Shown one piece after another: positions 1 through 8,189 of a DNA stretch of 34,105 nucleotides (within the stretch, counting starts at the first letter, position 1; the number at the start of each line of letters is the position of its first letter). The stretch is from Patescibacteria group bacterium (GTDB lineage Bacteria; Patescibacteriota; Minisyncoccia; Moranbacterales; GWC2-37-73), in contig JAKLIP010000005.1 of the NCBI GenBank assembly GCA_022709545.1, positions 1-34,105 of the forward strand, in the 5' to 3' direction. A program made the position numbers and the translations under genes. The notes beneath the pieces were generated by a model. That model was not told where the DNA came from and made no database searches. It saw only the letters and a program-made list of their open reading frames with translations.

Positions 1-42
1 TTAAAAGCTTATCCAGCAGCTAAAAAATGCACAAACTGTTAA
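1..42 (+). CDS. C-terminal tail of an unidentified protein (partial)
   Basis: The first 42 bases read in frame 1 as 13 codons (LKAYPAAKKCTNC) followed by TAA. The gene starts outside the window. The stop lies 7 bases before the lspA start, so the two are probably co-transcribed. The tail ends in a pair of cysteines, but it is too short to assign to a family. Confidence 0.4.
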   Translation, partial: LKAYPAAKKCTNC

Positions 43-49
43 TTTTCCT

Positions 50-496
50 ATGTTTAAAAGCCTTAAAAACAGCTATTTCTTAAAGGGGGGTGCTTTTTTG
101 GGCTTATTTATTATTATTATTGATCAGCTTTTTAAATATAAAATCCGCCAAAGTGGCGGATTTTATTTGTGCAATAGCGGCATATCTTTTGGAATACAAT
201 TACCTATACCCGCTTTTTGGCTCATCCTTGGTCTTTTTTTATTACTTTTAGTGATTTATTTTATTTTTTTCCACAAACAAGCCTTCTCTCAAAATTTCTT
301 ATTTTTAGGCTTAAGTTTAATTATGGGTGGTGCCTTGTCTAATATTTCAGATCGCTTCTTTTTTGGTTGTGTTTTGGATTATATTTCTATTTTTAAAAAT
401 TTTTTTCCTATTTTTAATGTCGCCGACGTGGGCATTTCCAGCGGATTATTGTTTATTTTATTTTCTTTAACCAGGAAAGCCCCTGAAATTTGTTAA
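50..496 (+). CDS. lspA: Lipoprotein signal peptidase (signal peptidase II)
   Basis: This is a membrane aspartyl protease that cleaves the signal peptide of prolipoproteins after lipid attachment. At 148 residues it is slightly shorter than typical LspA (about 160). The conserved blocks appear in order: D25 in IDQLFKY, an N42-S-G-I-S-F-G block, GALSNISDR (D101), LDYI (D110) and FNVAD (N123, D126). D110 and D126 correspond to the catalytic aspartates of the family. Four hydrophobic segments are visible. The ATG start has no Shine-Dalgarno sequence. The short linker between blocks I and II is encoded by a perfect inverted repeat (138-166) that looks like a terminator but stays in frame. The gene follows the end of another ORF by 7 bases. 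Membrane location and lipoprotein maturation follow from the family. Confidence 0.88.
   Translation: MFKSLKNSYFLKGGAFLGLFIIIIDQLFKYKIRQSGGFYLCNSGISFGIQLPIPAFWLILGLFLLLLVIYFIFFHKQAFSQNFLFLGLSLIMGGALSNISDRFFFGCVLDYISIFKNFFPIFNVADVGISSGLLFILFSLTRKAPEIC
138..166. repeat. Perfect 13-bp inverted repeat inside lspA (TCCGCCA hairpin)
   Basis: Bases 138-150 and 154-166 are exact reverse complements around a 3-base loop. The core is ATCCGCCA / TGGCGGAT. The stem is followed by a T-rich run, as in a rho-independent terminator, yet it lies within the reading frame and encodes the residues between the first two LspA motifs. The same core palindrome occurs at 30926-30942. Confidence 0.8.
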
Positions 497-809
497 CAAG
501 TTGTGAATAACCCCTGTTTTTCACCCCACCTGCTGTTAATAACACCCTGTTTTTTATGTGTATAAAAATAACACCTATATTGTTTTTAAAAAAACACCCC
601 CTTATCCATCTAAAAATGACGTATAATGTTTGTTTTATGCACACCTAAAAAGTGGAAATAGTTCTTTATCTTTGGGATTTTTTGCGCACTATCAACATTT
701 TTCAACAACACTAATAATAATAAATCTTTATTAAATTTAAATACTTATAATTAAACTAGTATAAATCTATAAAATATGGTATTATTTTTATATAATAAAA
801 AACTTTTTT
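497..809. other. Intergenic region with three DnaA boxes and an AT-rich tract
   Basis: No gene is visible in these 313 bases. Three perfect matches to TTATNCACA are present: 502-510 (minus, TTATTCACA), 557-565 (minus, TTATACACA) and 635-643 (plus, TTATGCACA). A near-match, TTATCCATC, lies at 602-610. From about 715 to 805 the sequence is almost entirely A and T and includes TAA triplet repeats near 711-724. A TATAAT hexamer occurs at 622-627 without a clear -35. The arrangement resembles a DnaA-box cluster next to an unwinding region, but it could also be a DnaA-regulated promoter. Confidence 0.5.
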
Positions 810-1448
810 ATGAAAACAAAAGAATTTGTTTTAAGTACGGTTTTTATTTTAAGCATATTAATTATATACGCACTCTTTCCAGCGCTGGATGTTTTTCAAC
901 AACTTATAGTAATGATTATTTTTTTAATAATTATACCAATATTATTTAATAAGTTTATTTTAAAAAAAGATTTTAGCGCTTTTGCGCTTAGGATTGGCGA
1001 CTGGAAACAGGGATTATTTTGGGGAGGCATAAGTATTGTTGCGGGCGGCTTATTATTATTTTTAGCTATATATTTTTTTGGTCTGTTTGGGGGTAAATAC
1101 GGGGTACCAAAAATGATAACTAATAATTTTGGGAAATTTATTTATTATGAGTTTATATTAGTATTGCCGGTTATTTTTTTATATGACTTTTTTTTCCGAG
1201 GCTTTTTACTTTCTATTTTTAAAGAAAAAATGGGTTATTGGGCTATAGTTATCCAGGCGGCACTTTTTTTATTTCTCGTTATAATTTCAGGGTCCCTTTC
1301 TTGGCTAATGACTGTTTATTTGATAAGCGCACCACTAGCTGGATTAATTTTATATAAAAGCAACTCTCTTATTTATTCAACACTGTTTCAATTTATATTA
1401 ATTACTGGATTAGATGCTATTTATATATATTTAATAAAATACTTTTAA
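810..1448 (+). CDS. CPBP-like integral membrane protein, catalytic motif degenerate
   Basis: This 212-residue protein has about six to seven hydrophobic helices. The segment LYDFFFRGFLLSIF (around residues 124-137) resembles motif 1 of CPBP (Abi) intramembrane proteases, which normally reads EExxxR followed by FRG. Here the two glutamates are replaced by Y and D, and I see no FxxxH second motif. It is therefore probably a non-proteolytic relative, or a protein only similar in fold. CPBP proteins process prenylated proteins or confer bacteriocin immunity, but nothing here shows that activity. It starts with ATG after a very AT-rich leader without a Shine-Dalgarno sequence, and ends 15 bases before the large surface-protein gene. 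Another membrane family remains possible. Confidence 0.5.
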   Translation: MKTKEFVLSTVFILSILIIYALFPALDVFQQLIVMIIFLIIIPILFNKFILKKDFSAFALRIGDWKQGLFWGGISIVAGGLLLFLAIYFFGLFGGKYGVPKMITNNFGKFIYYEFILVLPVIFLYDFFFRGFLLSIFKEKMGYWAIVIQAALFLFLVIISGSLSWLMTVYLISAPLAGLILYKSNSLIYSTLFQFILITGLDAIYIYLIKYF

Positions 1449-1463
1449 TTTATTTTTAAAAAT

Positions 1464-4400
1464 ATGTTTAAACACAGAAAAAATAAAAAAATTCTTGCAT
1501 ATGTTTGTGGGGTGGGTCTATTTTTTACCCAAACATTTCCCCTGGGAGCGCAAGCTGCCAACACAATTGGTTCAATTTCTGATCCCAGTACTGGGTCGGT
1601 GAACTTTGACACGCTTGATGATGAGATTGGGAATATAGATAAAAAATCTAGCGCCATAAACCCCCTGGTTAAAATCTCCTTTTCCTCAACAGACAATTTT
1701 AAAGGCGGGTCTAGTGTAACGGGAAAGGCTATAACACAGGGATTTTCCGATGAAAAACCTATTTATTACACCTGGTATTTAAAAAGGGCAGATTGTGGAT
1801 TAACAGAAAGTTGGTGGAAAACAGAAACCTGGTGTGAGGAAAACTACCTAGACGCAGACGCCATAGAAGACTGCAGGGATGAAAAAGCTAAAGAAACAAA
1901 TCAAAGCAAAATTGAGGCTTGTGATTTAGACGGCGATGAATTAATAACACCCAATGATTGGAAAATAGCGGCCACTAGAGCAGTTATTAAAAGAGAGGCT
2001 GGAAAGTTTGGTTCATCAGCCACGGGCATAAAGGCAGAGCCATCGGTTACTGATGAAAATGAAGGCTGGATTAAAAATTTTAAAAGAGACAATAATGGTG
2101 ACTTAGAACAGCACAATGATGAGGATGCACCCAATTGTTATATGTCAGCGGAAGAGAGTGGAACAACGTATGAGCTAAGAAATGCAAAAGTTTCTTTTAG
2201 CGGTACTTGTCCATCTGGACACCACCCTGCCTGTGTGGAAGCAACCACCGCCTCCTGTGACGTGCTTAATTCAGTATATCCCACAACTGATCAAGATTGC
2301 CCACCATGGATTGAGGAGTCTGATCCAGCCTATGATCCTGACCTTTGCACAGATCCAGTGGAAAAGACAATCTCCGGGAGTTTTAGTGTTTGTGCCGCCA
2401 ATTCAGATGAAGAAGACGCTGAGTCTGTGTTTGGGTGCACCATAGAAAACGAGGCTGACTTGGAAGACTATGAAGCAACCCTAAGCTGCCGGGAAGGCAG
2501 TGGGACACCTATTTGTCTTGAAGATGATGGAATTATGAACTTAATGGACACTGATGATACAGATGCTGATCCAGATTCAATTTTGGGAGTGATAACCTCA
2601 ATGCCAGGGACCAATGCTGAAAATGAGACCGATGGAATTTGTAGCGCCTTAGCTGAAGCAAACACCAACACACAAACCGGTTATGATGATACAGACCCGG
2701 AATATTATCGTGTTGCCCCACCAAACTTTTTTAGTACAGCCAAAACACTTAATGAAAGCTGCTCTTACTTAGTGGATGGCCTAGTTAATGGCATAACCCA
2801 AGATAGAACTGTTTCGATACAGGGAGCCACTGAAGTATATACCGACACCATACCGGATGGCACAACTATTGCAGAAGGAGATTCAACCTTGCAGCCAACC
2901 TGCTCGTTTACAAAAGACGTCAATTTATGCAAACACCTTTTTCCATATTTCCCAGAAAAAAATATAAGCACCAAAAAGGTTACAGTTGATTTGAATGATA
3001 ATGATAGAGCTGGCGACGGAGATTTTACTGATAAGGAGAGAACGTTTTGGGGAGCTGATTCTGCTGATAATGCTAACAATGGCGACACGATATCAGACAA
3101 AGATGAAACCCTGATCATAGGAAAAGGATTGGATAAATTTACTTGGCTATATGCAGACGGTGATGAGGTTGGGGTAGCAGTAGAAGGCACAACTTTTTTA
3201 CCAACCGATCACCAAGATTCATCAACCAAGATTATGTGGGCATTTTCAAATGGAACTTGTTCTGCGCTGGAAGAGGAGAAGGATGATATTGAAAATGGGC
3301 GCCGGGCTTTTTATAAGGAAGGCAGTGTAAACATATTAACTAGCAATTTTGATCTAGATAGGTGTCTTGAAGAAAATTTAGTTGATCCAACCACAAATGA
3401 ATATGGGATAGGCGAAATGACAATTGGTCTTTCAGCAAATCCAGAAAGCCCGCTTAATGATCCGGGTGGCAATGGAGACACGCTCACGGTAGCGGCTGGA
3501 ATACAAAACGTGAGTGATTCGGGCAGTGTTTATTATGAGTGGAGCATAGAAAAAAGCGAAGACGGAATAATTACTCCTAATGATGACACATCATGGACCG
3601 ACATAACCACGGACATGATAAAAAAATATGGCAGCATAAAAAATTCCGACATAGTGGGAATAGGCAAAAATAAGATAAATATTTCATTAAATCTACCGGC
3701 TAATCTAGTGGATCCAGACGGAGAAGGAGCATTTTATTTAAAAATAAGAGTGAAAGCAACAGAAAGCTCTGACAGCAACAACGAAACAACCCAGGGCTCA
3801 ATTACAATAAGAGTGCGACAGCAAGAAAATAAATTAATGGCCTATTCTGTAGTGGTTTCAGCGGACGGAGAAATGAAGATGGATAAAAGTGGTGGCGCTT
3901 TTTGTGATTCAACCAGTGGAACAGCCTGTGAGGTTGCTGAAAATAAAATTATAGGAGTAGAGCTTCCTAAAAATGACGACGATACTTTAACCGGCGTTTC
4001 GTGGATGGTTAATAACCACTCCATGTCATGCACAAGCGATATGTCTGAAGATTGTAGTGAAGGCAATGTTTTAATTTTTCCTGTTTTGGGAGAACCAGGA
4101 GAAGCAATTAATGTTATAGGTAAAGGATTGAGCAAAAAAACAGGGGGTGTTGTTGAGGTTAACCTTTATTTTTTAATTGTCGAACCACAGCTCACAATAA
4201 CTACAACCGATACTGCAAAAGTTTGGCCAAAACTCATGGGATTTTTTAAAGATACAGAAAATGGGAAAACCGCAGATTATAGCTCCTATGTTTTTGAAAC
4301 AAATACCGGCAATGAGGTTACTTTAAGGGCGGACACCTCAGGCATTTGGGGGTATTTTGGGCAAACCTTCGAGTGGAGTGTAGATGGTGAATCAGATGAT

Positions 4401-4802
4401 TCATATGGAAACACCACATCATTTTCTGCAGACAAAGAGGTTGGAGACAGTTATAGCGTATCAGTAGTAATGGAAGAAGACCGAACAGAAGAAAATTCTA
4501 AAAAGATAAACTATTTACGCAAAGCCCTTTATAATAATTGGGGAGTTAGTGTGGATGACCTGGGCGACGAAAGTATGGCTGCGTCTGTGCAAGTTAATGT
4601 TGTGGATAATACCTATCAAACAGTAAGCGATTCTGGAAAAGGAGGTCTCTTTGCTAGCTTGGCAATCAACCTGCCAAAGCAGCTTATGTTTTTATTTAAG
4701 ATTGCTTTAACCGGTTTTGTGCTGATGTTTTCAATGGGTATAATTTTTGCTGTTATTCCAGAGCCCCTTTTTGAAAAAAGGGAAGAAAACCCGATTATCT
4801 AA
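1464..4802 (+). CDS. Large secreted, C-terminally anchored surface protein (unrecognised family)
   Basis: This 1112-residue protein starts with a basic stretch and a hydrophobic signal segment ending near GAQA (residues 1-31). One strong hydrophobic helix lies near the C-terminus (about 1075-1100) with a charged tail, so the bulk should face outward. It is rich in Asp, Glu, Ser and Thr and has many cysteines, mostly in residues 110-400, suggesting disulphide-stabilised domains. A clear EF-hand-like loop, DLDGDELITPND, spans 154-165. A second Asp-rich loop lies near 508-525. Repeated motifs YYTWYLK (about 101), YYEWSIE (about 690) and FEWSVDG (about 970) suggest several PKD/Ig-like beta domains. 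It heads the operon with the pilin-enzyme fusions (39 bases to the next start) and may be their scaffold or adhesin. I do not recognise a named family. Confidence 0.7.
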   Translation: MFKHRKNKKILAYVCGVGLFFTQTFPLGAQAANTIGSISDPSTGSVNFDTLDDEIGNIDKKSSAINPLVKISFSSTDNFKGGSSVTGKAITQGFSDEKPIYYTWYLKRADCGLTESWWKTETWCEENYLDADAIEDCRDEKAKETNQSKIEACDLDGDELITPNDWKIAATRAVIKREAGKFGSSATGIKAEPSVTDENEGWIKNFKRDNNGDLEQHNDEDAPNCYMSAEESGTTYELRNAKVSFSGTCPSGHHPACVEATTASCDVLNSVYPTTDQDCPPWIEESDPAYDPDLCTDPVEKTISGSFSVCAANSDEEDAESVFGCTIENEADLEDYEATLSCREGSGTPICLEDDGIMNLMDTDDTDADPDSILGVITSMPGTNAENETDGICSALAEANTNTQTGYDDTDPEYYRVAPPNFFSTAKTLNESCSYLVDGLVNGITQDRTVSIQGATEVYTDTIPDGTTIAEGDSTLQPTCSFTKDVNLCKHLFPYFPEKNISTKKVTVDLNDNDRAGDGDFTDKERTFWGADSADNANNGDTISDKDETLIIGKGLDKFTWLYADGDEVGVAVEGTTFLPTDHQDSSTKIMWAFSNGTCSALEEEKDDIENGRRAFYKEGSVNILTSNFDLDRCLEENLVDPTTNEYGIGEMTIGLSANPESPLNDPGGNGDTLTVAAGIQNVSDSGSVYYEWSIEKSEDGIITPNDDTSWTDITTDMIKKYGSIKNSDIVGIGKNKINISLNLPANLVDPDGEGAFYLKIRVKATESSDSNNETTQGSITIRVRQQENKLMAYSVVVSADGEMKMDKSGGAFCDSTSGTACEVAENKIIGVELPKNDDDTLTGVSWMVNNHSMSCTSDMSEDCSEGNVLIFPVLGEPGEAINVIGKGLSKKTGGVVEVNLYFLIVEPQLTITTTDTAKVWPKLMGFFKDTENGKTADYSSYVFETNTGNEVTLRADTSGIWGYFGQTFEWSVDGESDDSYGNTTSFSADKEVGDSYSVSVVMEEDRTEENSKKINYLRKALYNNWGVSVDDLGDESMAASVQVNVVDNTYQTVSDSGKGGLFASLAINLPKQLMFLFKIALTGFVLMFSMGIIFAVIPEPLFEKREENPII

Positions 4803-4840
4803 AACGTTTATTATCAATAAACACACACCAAAAACCAAAA

Positions 4841-5710
4841 ATGAAGCTACATAAGATTAAAAAAATACTAGCCATAAGCGCTATTAGTTGTTTGATGGCG
4901 TTTGCAATAAGCAGTTCTGCTTCAGCCGCACTTGAATATAAAATGCTGGAAGGACTGCCGGGATTTTATCAAAAAGACACTACAGCTCCCGACCTTCCGG
5001 ATTTAATCGTGGCTATCTATAAATTCGGAATCTGGACAGTGGGTATTGCTGGACTTCTAATGATGACTATCGGCGGAGTTATGTATATGGGCAGTGCAGG
5101 CAACAATGCTGCCGCCCAATCGGCCAAAGGAATCATTACCGATGCCCTGATAGGTATCATAGCTGCTCTAACGGCCTATCTAGTTATGTATGTTATCAAT
5201 CCGGATTTGGTTAAGGTAAACCTCAGTAATTTAGTAAGTGTAACAGCGGAAGAAAGTGCGGCAAATACGGCAACGACAACCCCCGCAGCCACAGTTTCTG
5301 GAGGGACAACTGGCGGAACTGATGTTGCTACGCGGACTAAATTAGCTGCAGCAGGTATTAAAGTTAATAAATTAAATTGTAAAAGCACTACAGAAACAAA
5401 TTGTACAAGCCTGGCTGGCCTAAAAACATCAGCTGTAGACAATCTAATAAAACTAAAAAAGGATTGCGGAACAAGTTGCAATGTGATGGTAACAGGAGGA
5501 ACAGAAGGAGGGCACTCTTCGCATAGCACAGGGGATAAGATTGATTTAAGAGTTGACCAATCAGTAAAGAATTTTCTCCTAAAAAACAAAAATAATCTAA
5601 GCAGTTATGGAATAAAACAAATTTGTGCTACCGATGCAGATGCTAGTTTAAGATACAACTGTACTACTAAAGAAAAAACGCCTCATTATCATGTGGCTTT
5701 TGGCAGTTAA
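4841..5710 (+). CDS. VirB2/TrbC-like pilin module fused to an M15-type peptidase domain
   Basis: Residues 1-29 form a signal peptide ending in ASA. Residues about 50-125 hold two hydrophobic helices around a GNNAAAQSAKGIIT segment, as in VirB2/TrbC-type conjugative pilins. A Thr/Ala/Gly-rich linker (about 138-165) leads to a C-terminal domain with SHSTGDKID (H228, D235) and HYHV (H282, H284). This is the SHxxGxxxD plus HxH zinc-site pattern of M15 D,D-peptidases that cut peptidoglycan stem peptides. Ordinary VirB2 proteins end after the second helix. It is gene 2 of the surface operon, with the propeller gene 5 bases downstream. Its pilin module is clearly related to those at 6922 and 8190 but has diverged. 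Whether it assembles into a pilus or simply anchors the enzyme is unknown. Confidence 0.75.
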   Translation: MKLHKIKKILAISAISCLMAFAISSSASAALEYKMLEGLPGFYQKDTTAPDLPDLIVAIYKFGIWTVGIAGLLMMTIGGVMYMGSAGNNAAAQSAKGIITDALIGIIAALTAYLVMYVINPDLVKVNLSNLVSVTAEESAANTATTTPAATVSGGTTGGTDVATRTKLAAAGIKVNKLNCKSTTETNCTSLAGLKTSAVDNLIKLKKDCGTSCNVMVTGGTEGGHSSHSTGDKIDLRVDQSVKNFLLKNKNNLSSYGIKQICATDADASLRYNCTTKEKTPHYHVAFGS

Positions 5711-5715
5711 TTTTT

Positions 5716-6858
5716 ATGAAAAAAGTTTTAATAATATCCTTGGTTTTGCTTGGTATAACGCTATTTTTTTTAGGCGTGTATAATTTTGTGTTCAAAAAAA
5801 GCACACCGAGCAGTTCTGAGCCAATAGTGCAAACAGATCCAGAAAAAAACGAACAGGAAAAAATTATTCAAAAAAAATCTGAAAAAATAATGCCCGTTTC
5901 TAAACAGCCAGTAATAGGCAAGCCTATTTTTGATAAAAAAAATGAAACCATTACCTATTATTCGGCTAAAGACGGCACGGTTTGGTCGGTTCAAGCAGAT
6001 GGCAGCAAAGAAAGCCAAATAGCAGATACGGAACTAGCAGGGCTTAAAAATGTTTTTTGGGCCAATGGCGGAGAAAAAGTTATAACCGAATTTAAAAAAG
6101 GCAACAATAGTTCTTTCTATTTCTACAACCATAAGGAGAAAAAAGGTTTTCCATTGAAAGATGGACTCGATACAATTGCTTGGGATTCCGCCGGTACTAA
6201 AATTTTTTATAAATATTATGACGCTAGTTCTAACAAAAGAACACTGAATATTTCTAATCCTGACGGCAGTGAATGGCAAAGCCTAACCGAGTTAATAGAC
6301 AGGGATGTTTTAATTGCTCAAATTCCTTCAACCTCGCTGCTTTCATTTTGGAACGCGCCCAAAGCCCGAGAAAAAACCTATTTCAAGGCGGTAGACATGA
6401 CCGGTGGTGAACCTCATCTAATTCTAAGCAACAGATTTGGGGCAGATTATTTGTGGGCTCCTAATGGTAAACAGGCCCTGGTGAGTTCTCTAGCAAACAG
6501 CGAGAGCAAAATGGTTACATTAGGACTCATAACGTCTGAGGGAAATTACACAGAACTAAACATTCCAACGCTAGTTTCTAAGTGTATATGGTCTAATGAC
6601 AGCAAAACAATATACTATGCATTGCCTGGAGATATTCCAGGCGAAGCAATTATGCCCGATGATTACCAAAACAATAAATTTACAACTAAAGATACTTTTT
6701 GGAAAATAAATATCGAAACCGGGAAAAAAGAAAGGATAGTTGAAATAAATGATATTGCGAAAGATTATGATTCCGATAGACTGTTTCTTTCTGCTAACCA
6801 GGGCTACTTATATTTTGTAAACAGAATTGACGAAAAAATTTATCTTATAAGGCTATAA
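5716..6858 (+). CDS. Membrane-anchored beta-propeller-like (TolB/WD40-like) protein
   Basis: This 380-residue protein has one N-terminal hydrophobic segment (about 4-24) serving as anchor or uncleaved signal, then a Glu/Lys/Gln-rich linker. From about residue 75 it has repeated short beta motifs of the type found in TolB-like propellers: ITYYSAKDGTVWSVQADG, NVFWANGGEKV, TIAWDSAGTKIFY, YLWAPNGKQALV, CIWSNDSKTIYY and YLYFVNR. These W-x-x-(D/N/S)-(G/S)-x-K repeats are typical of propeller blades, and about six can be counted. No catalytic motif is seen, so a binding or scaffold role is likely. It sits 5 bases after the M15 fusion gene and 63 before the C39 fusion gene, implying one operon and a shared extracytoplasmic machine. 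Confidence 0.65.
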   Translation: MKKVLIISLVLLGITLFFLGVYNFVFKKSTPSSSEPIVQTDPEKNEQEKIIQKKSEKIMPVSKQPVIGKPIFDKKNETITYYSAKDGTVWSVQADGSKESQIADTELAGLKNVFWANGGEKVITEFKKGNNSSFYFYNHKEKKGFPLKDGLDTIAWDSAGTKIFYKYYDASSNKRTLNISNPDGSEWQSLTELIDRDVLIAQIPSTSLLSFWNAPKAREKTYFKAVDMTGGEPHLILSNRFGADYLWAPNGKQALVSSLANSESKMVTLGLITSEGNYTELNIPTLVSKCIWSNDSKTIYYALPGDIPGEAIMPDDYQNNKFTTKDTFWKINIETGKKERIVEINDIAKDYDSDRLFLSANQGYLYFVNRIDEKIYLIRL

Positions 6859-6921
6859 TGAGAAAAGATAGCGCGTCTTGCTTTTATAAACGAGTTAAAA
6901 CTCACACGCTAACAACCAAAA

Positions 6922-7929
6922 ATGAACCCAATCAAGATAAAAAAAATACTAGCTATAAGTGCTGTTAGCTGCTTGCTGGCCTTTGCAATAAGCAGCTCTG
7001 CTTCAGCCGCATTTGAGTATAAAATGCTGGAAGGCCTACCCGGATTTTATCAAAAAGATACTACAGCGCCCGACCTTCCGGATTTAATTGTGTCTATCTA
7101 CAAATTTGGAATCTGGACAGTCGGCATTGCCGGACTTCTGATGATGACTGTTGGAGGAGTCATGTATATGGGCAGCGCAGGCAACAACGCTGCTGCCCAA
7201 TCAGCCAAAAAGATTATTACTGACTCACTGATAGGCATAGTAGCGGCTCTGACAGCCTACCTATTTATGTACGTTATCAACCCAGATTTAGTTAATGTAA
7301 ATCTTGGTAATTTAATAAGTGTGGAGGTGGACACATTTGAATTGCCAGCTTCAGAAAGAGTGGCACCAGTTGCGGGTTCTAGCACCGCAGGTACCGGAGG
7401 TGTTCCCGCACTGTATCAATGCGCTTCAGGGGTAGCAGCTATCGATTATAGTAATGGTGGAAAATGTAAAGAAAAAAGCGGTAAACTTTCAAGTATTTGT
7501 TCTTCTGGTTGCGGGGTTGTTTCAACCGCAATGGTGCTTAAATATTATGGAAAAGATGCTGATATTAAGGGATTATCTCAAAAAGTAATTGCTAAAGGTG
7601 GTCGCATATGTAATGCTGGATCAACTGCTGCAGGATTAGCTGCTGCTGCTGAAAGCTATGGTTTAAAAAGCCAAGCAACTACTGCTGAAAATGCATTAGC
7701 AAAAGCCGGGTCCAATAAGCCGGTTGTAATATCCGTTCGTGAATGTAAGTCAGGCAAAGACTGTAGATTTACCAATGGCGGTCATTTTATAGTTGTTACC
7801 TCAAGAGATGGAGACAATTTAACAATTAATGATCCCTCCAATGGAGCAGGCAAATCCACAAGAAAACAAATCACTGTTAGTGAATTAAAGAGCGAGTGTT
7901 GTTTGGGTCAGGGTATTACATTTAATTAA
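6922..7929 (+). CDS. VirB2/TrbC-like pilin module fused to a C39-type cysteine peptidase domain
   Basis: This 335-residue protein has the same signal peptide and two-helix pilin module as its neighbours (residues 1-137), then a Ser/Gly/Ala linker. Its C-terminal domain matches the papain-like C39 peptidase pattern: C197 in SSGCGVVSTAMVLKYYG, H288 in NGGHFIVV, and N303/D304 in INDPSN, giving a Cys-His-Asp/Asn triad. C39-type domains cleave peptides such as leader peptides, and relatives act on cell-wall cross-bridges; the substrate here is unknown. Its pilin DNA is identical to the next gene for 402 bases, while the enzyme parts are unrelated. The leader before ATG is purine-poor with no Shine-Dalgarno sequence. 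About 260 AT-rich bases separate it from the next fusion gene; I see no gene in that gap. Confidence 0.75.
   Translation: MNPIKIKKILAISAVSCLLAFAISSSASAAFEYKMLEGLPGFYQKDTTAPDLPDLIVSIYKFGIWTVGIAGLLMMTVGGVMYMGSAGNNAAAQSAKKIITDSLIGIVAALTAYLFMYVINPDLVNVNLGNLISVEVDTFELPASERVAPVAGSSTAGTGGVPALYQCASGVAAIDYSNGGKCKEKSGKLSSICSSGCGVVSTAMVLKYYGKDADIKGLSQKVIAKGGRICNAGSTAAGLAAAAESYGLKSQATTAENALAKAGSNKPVVISVRECKSGKDCRFTNGGHFIVVTSRDGDNLTINDPSNGAGKSTRKQITVSELKSECCLGQGITFN
6934..7335 (+). repeat. 402-bp perfect direct repeat, copy 1 (pilin module)
   Basis: Reading both copies line by line, I find no difference between 6934-7335 and 8202-8603 (offset 1268). The repeat covers codon 5 to about codon 138 of both genes and ends abruptly where the enzyme-specific linkers begin. 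Absence of even synonymous changes indicates very recent duplication or gene conversion. Confidence 0.92.
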
Positions 7930-8189
7930 GGTTATCAAATTAATAAAAATCATATAAATATTAACTAGAAAAAATAAACATAAAGAATTTTAATTTTTTA
8001 TGCAGACATAAAAAAATATCAATAAAAAATATGCCCAAAATAAAAAACCGCATTGTTTTTCCGATAAAATGTCAAGTTGATGAATATAAAAAATAATTAA
8101 GACTAATGTCTATTACAAACAACATTAGGGACAATTTAACATATTTGTTATTTTTTATAGAACTTTTTTAAGAACACCACATACTAAAA

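Noticed and set aside
138-166. Functional terminator ending a transcript upstream of lspA
   Set aside because: It lies within the lspA reading frame between two conserved motifs, so it is listed as a repeat, not a terminator.
2765-3190. 141-residue ORF on the minus strand
   Set aside because: It is a shadow of the large surface-protein gene, with Ser/Pro-rich composition and no domain. The same applies to the minus-strand ORFs under the pilin fusions and dnaA, and to the plus-strand ORFs over the glycan genes.
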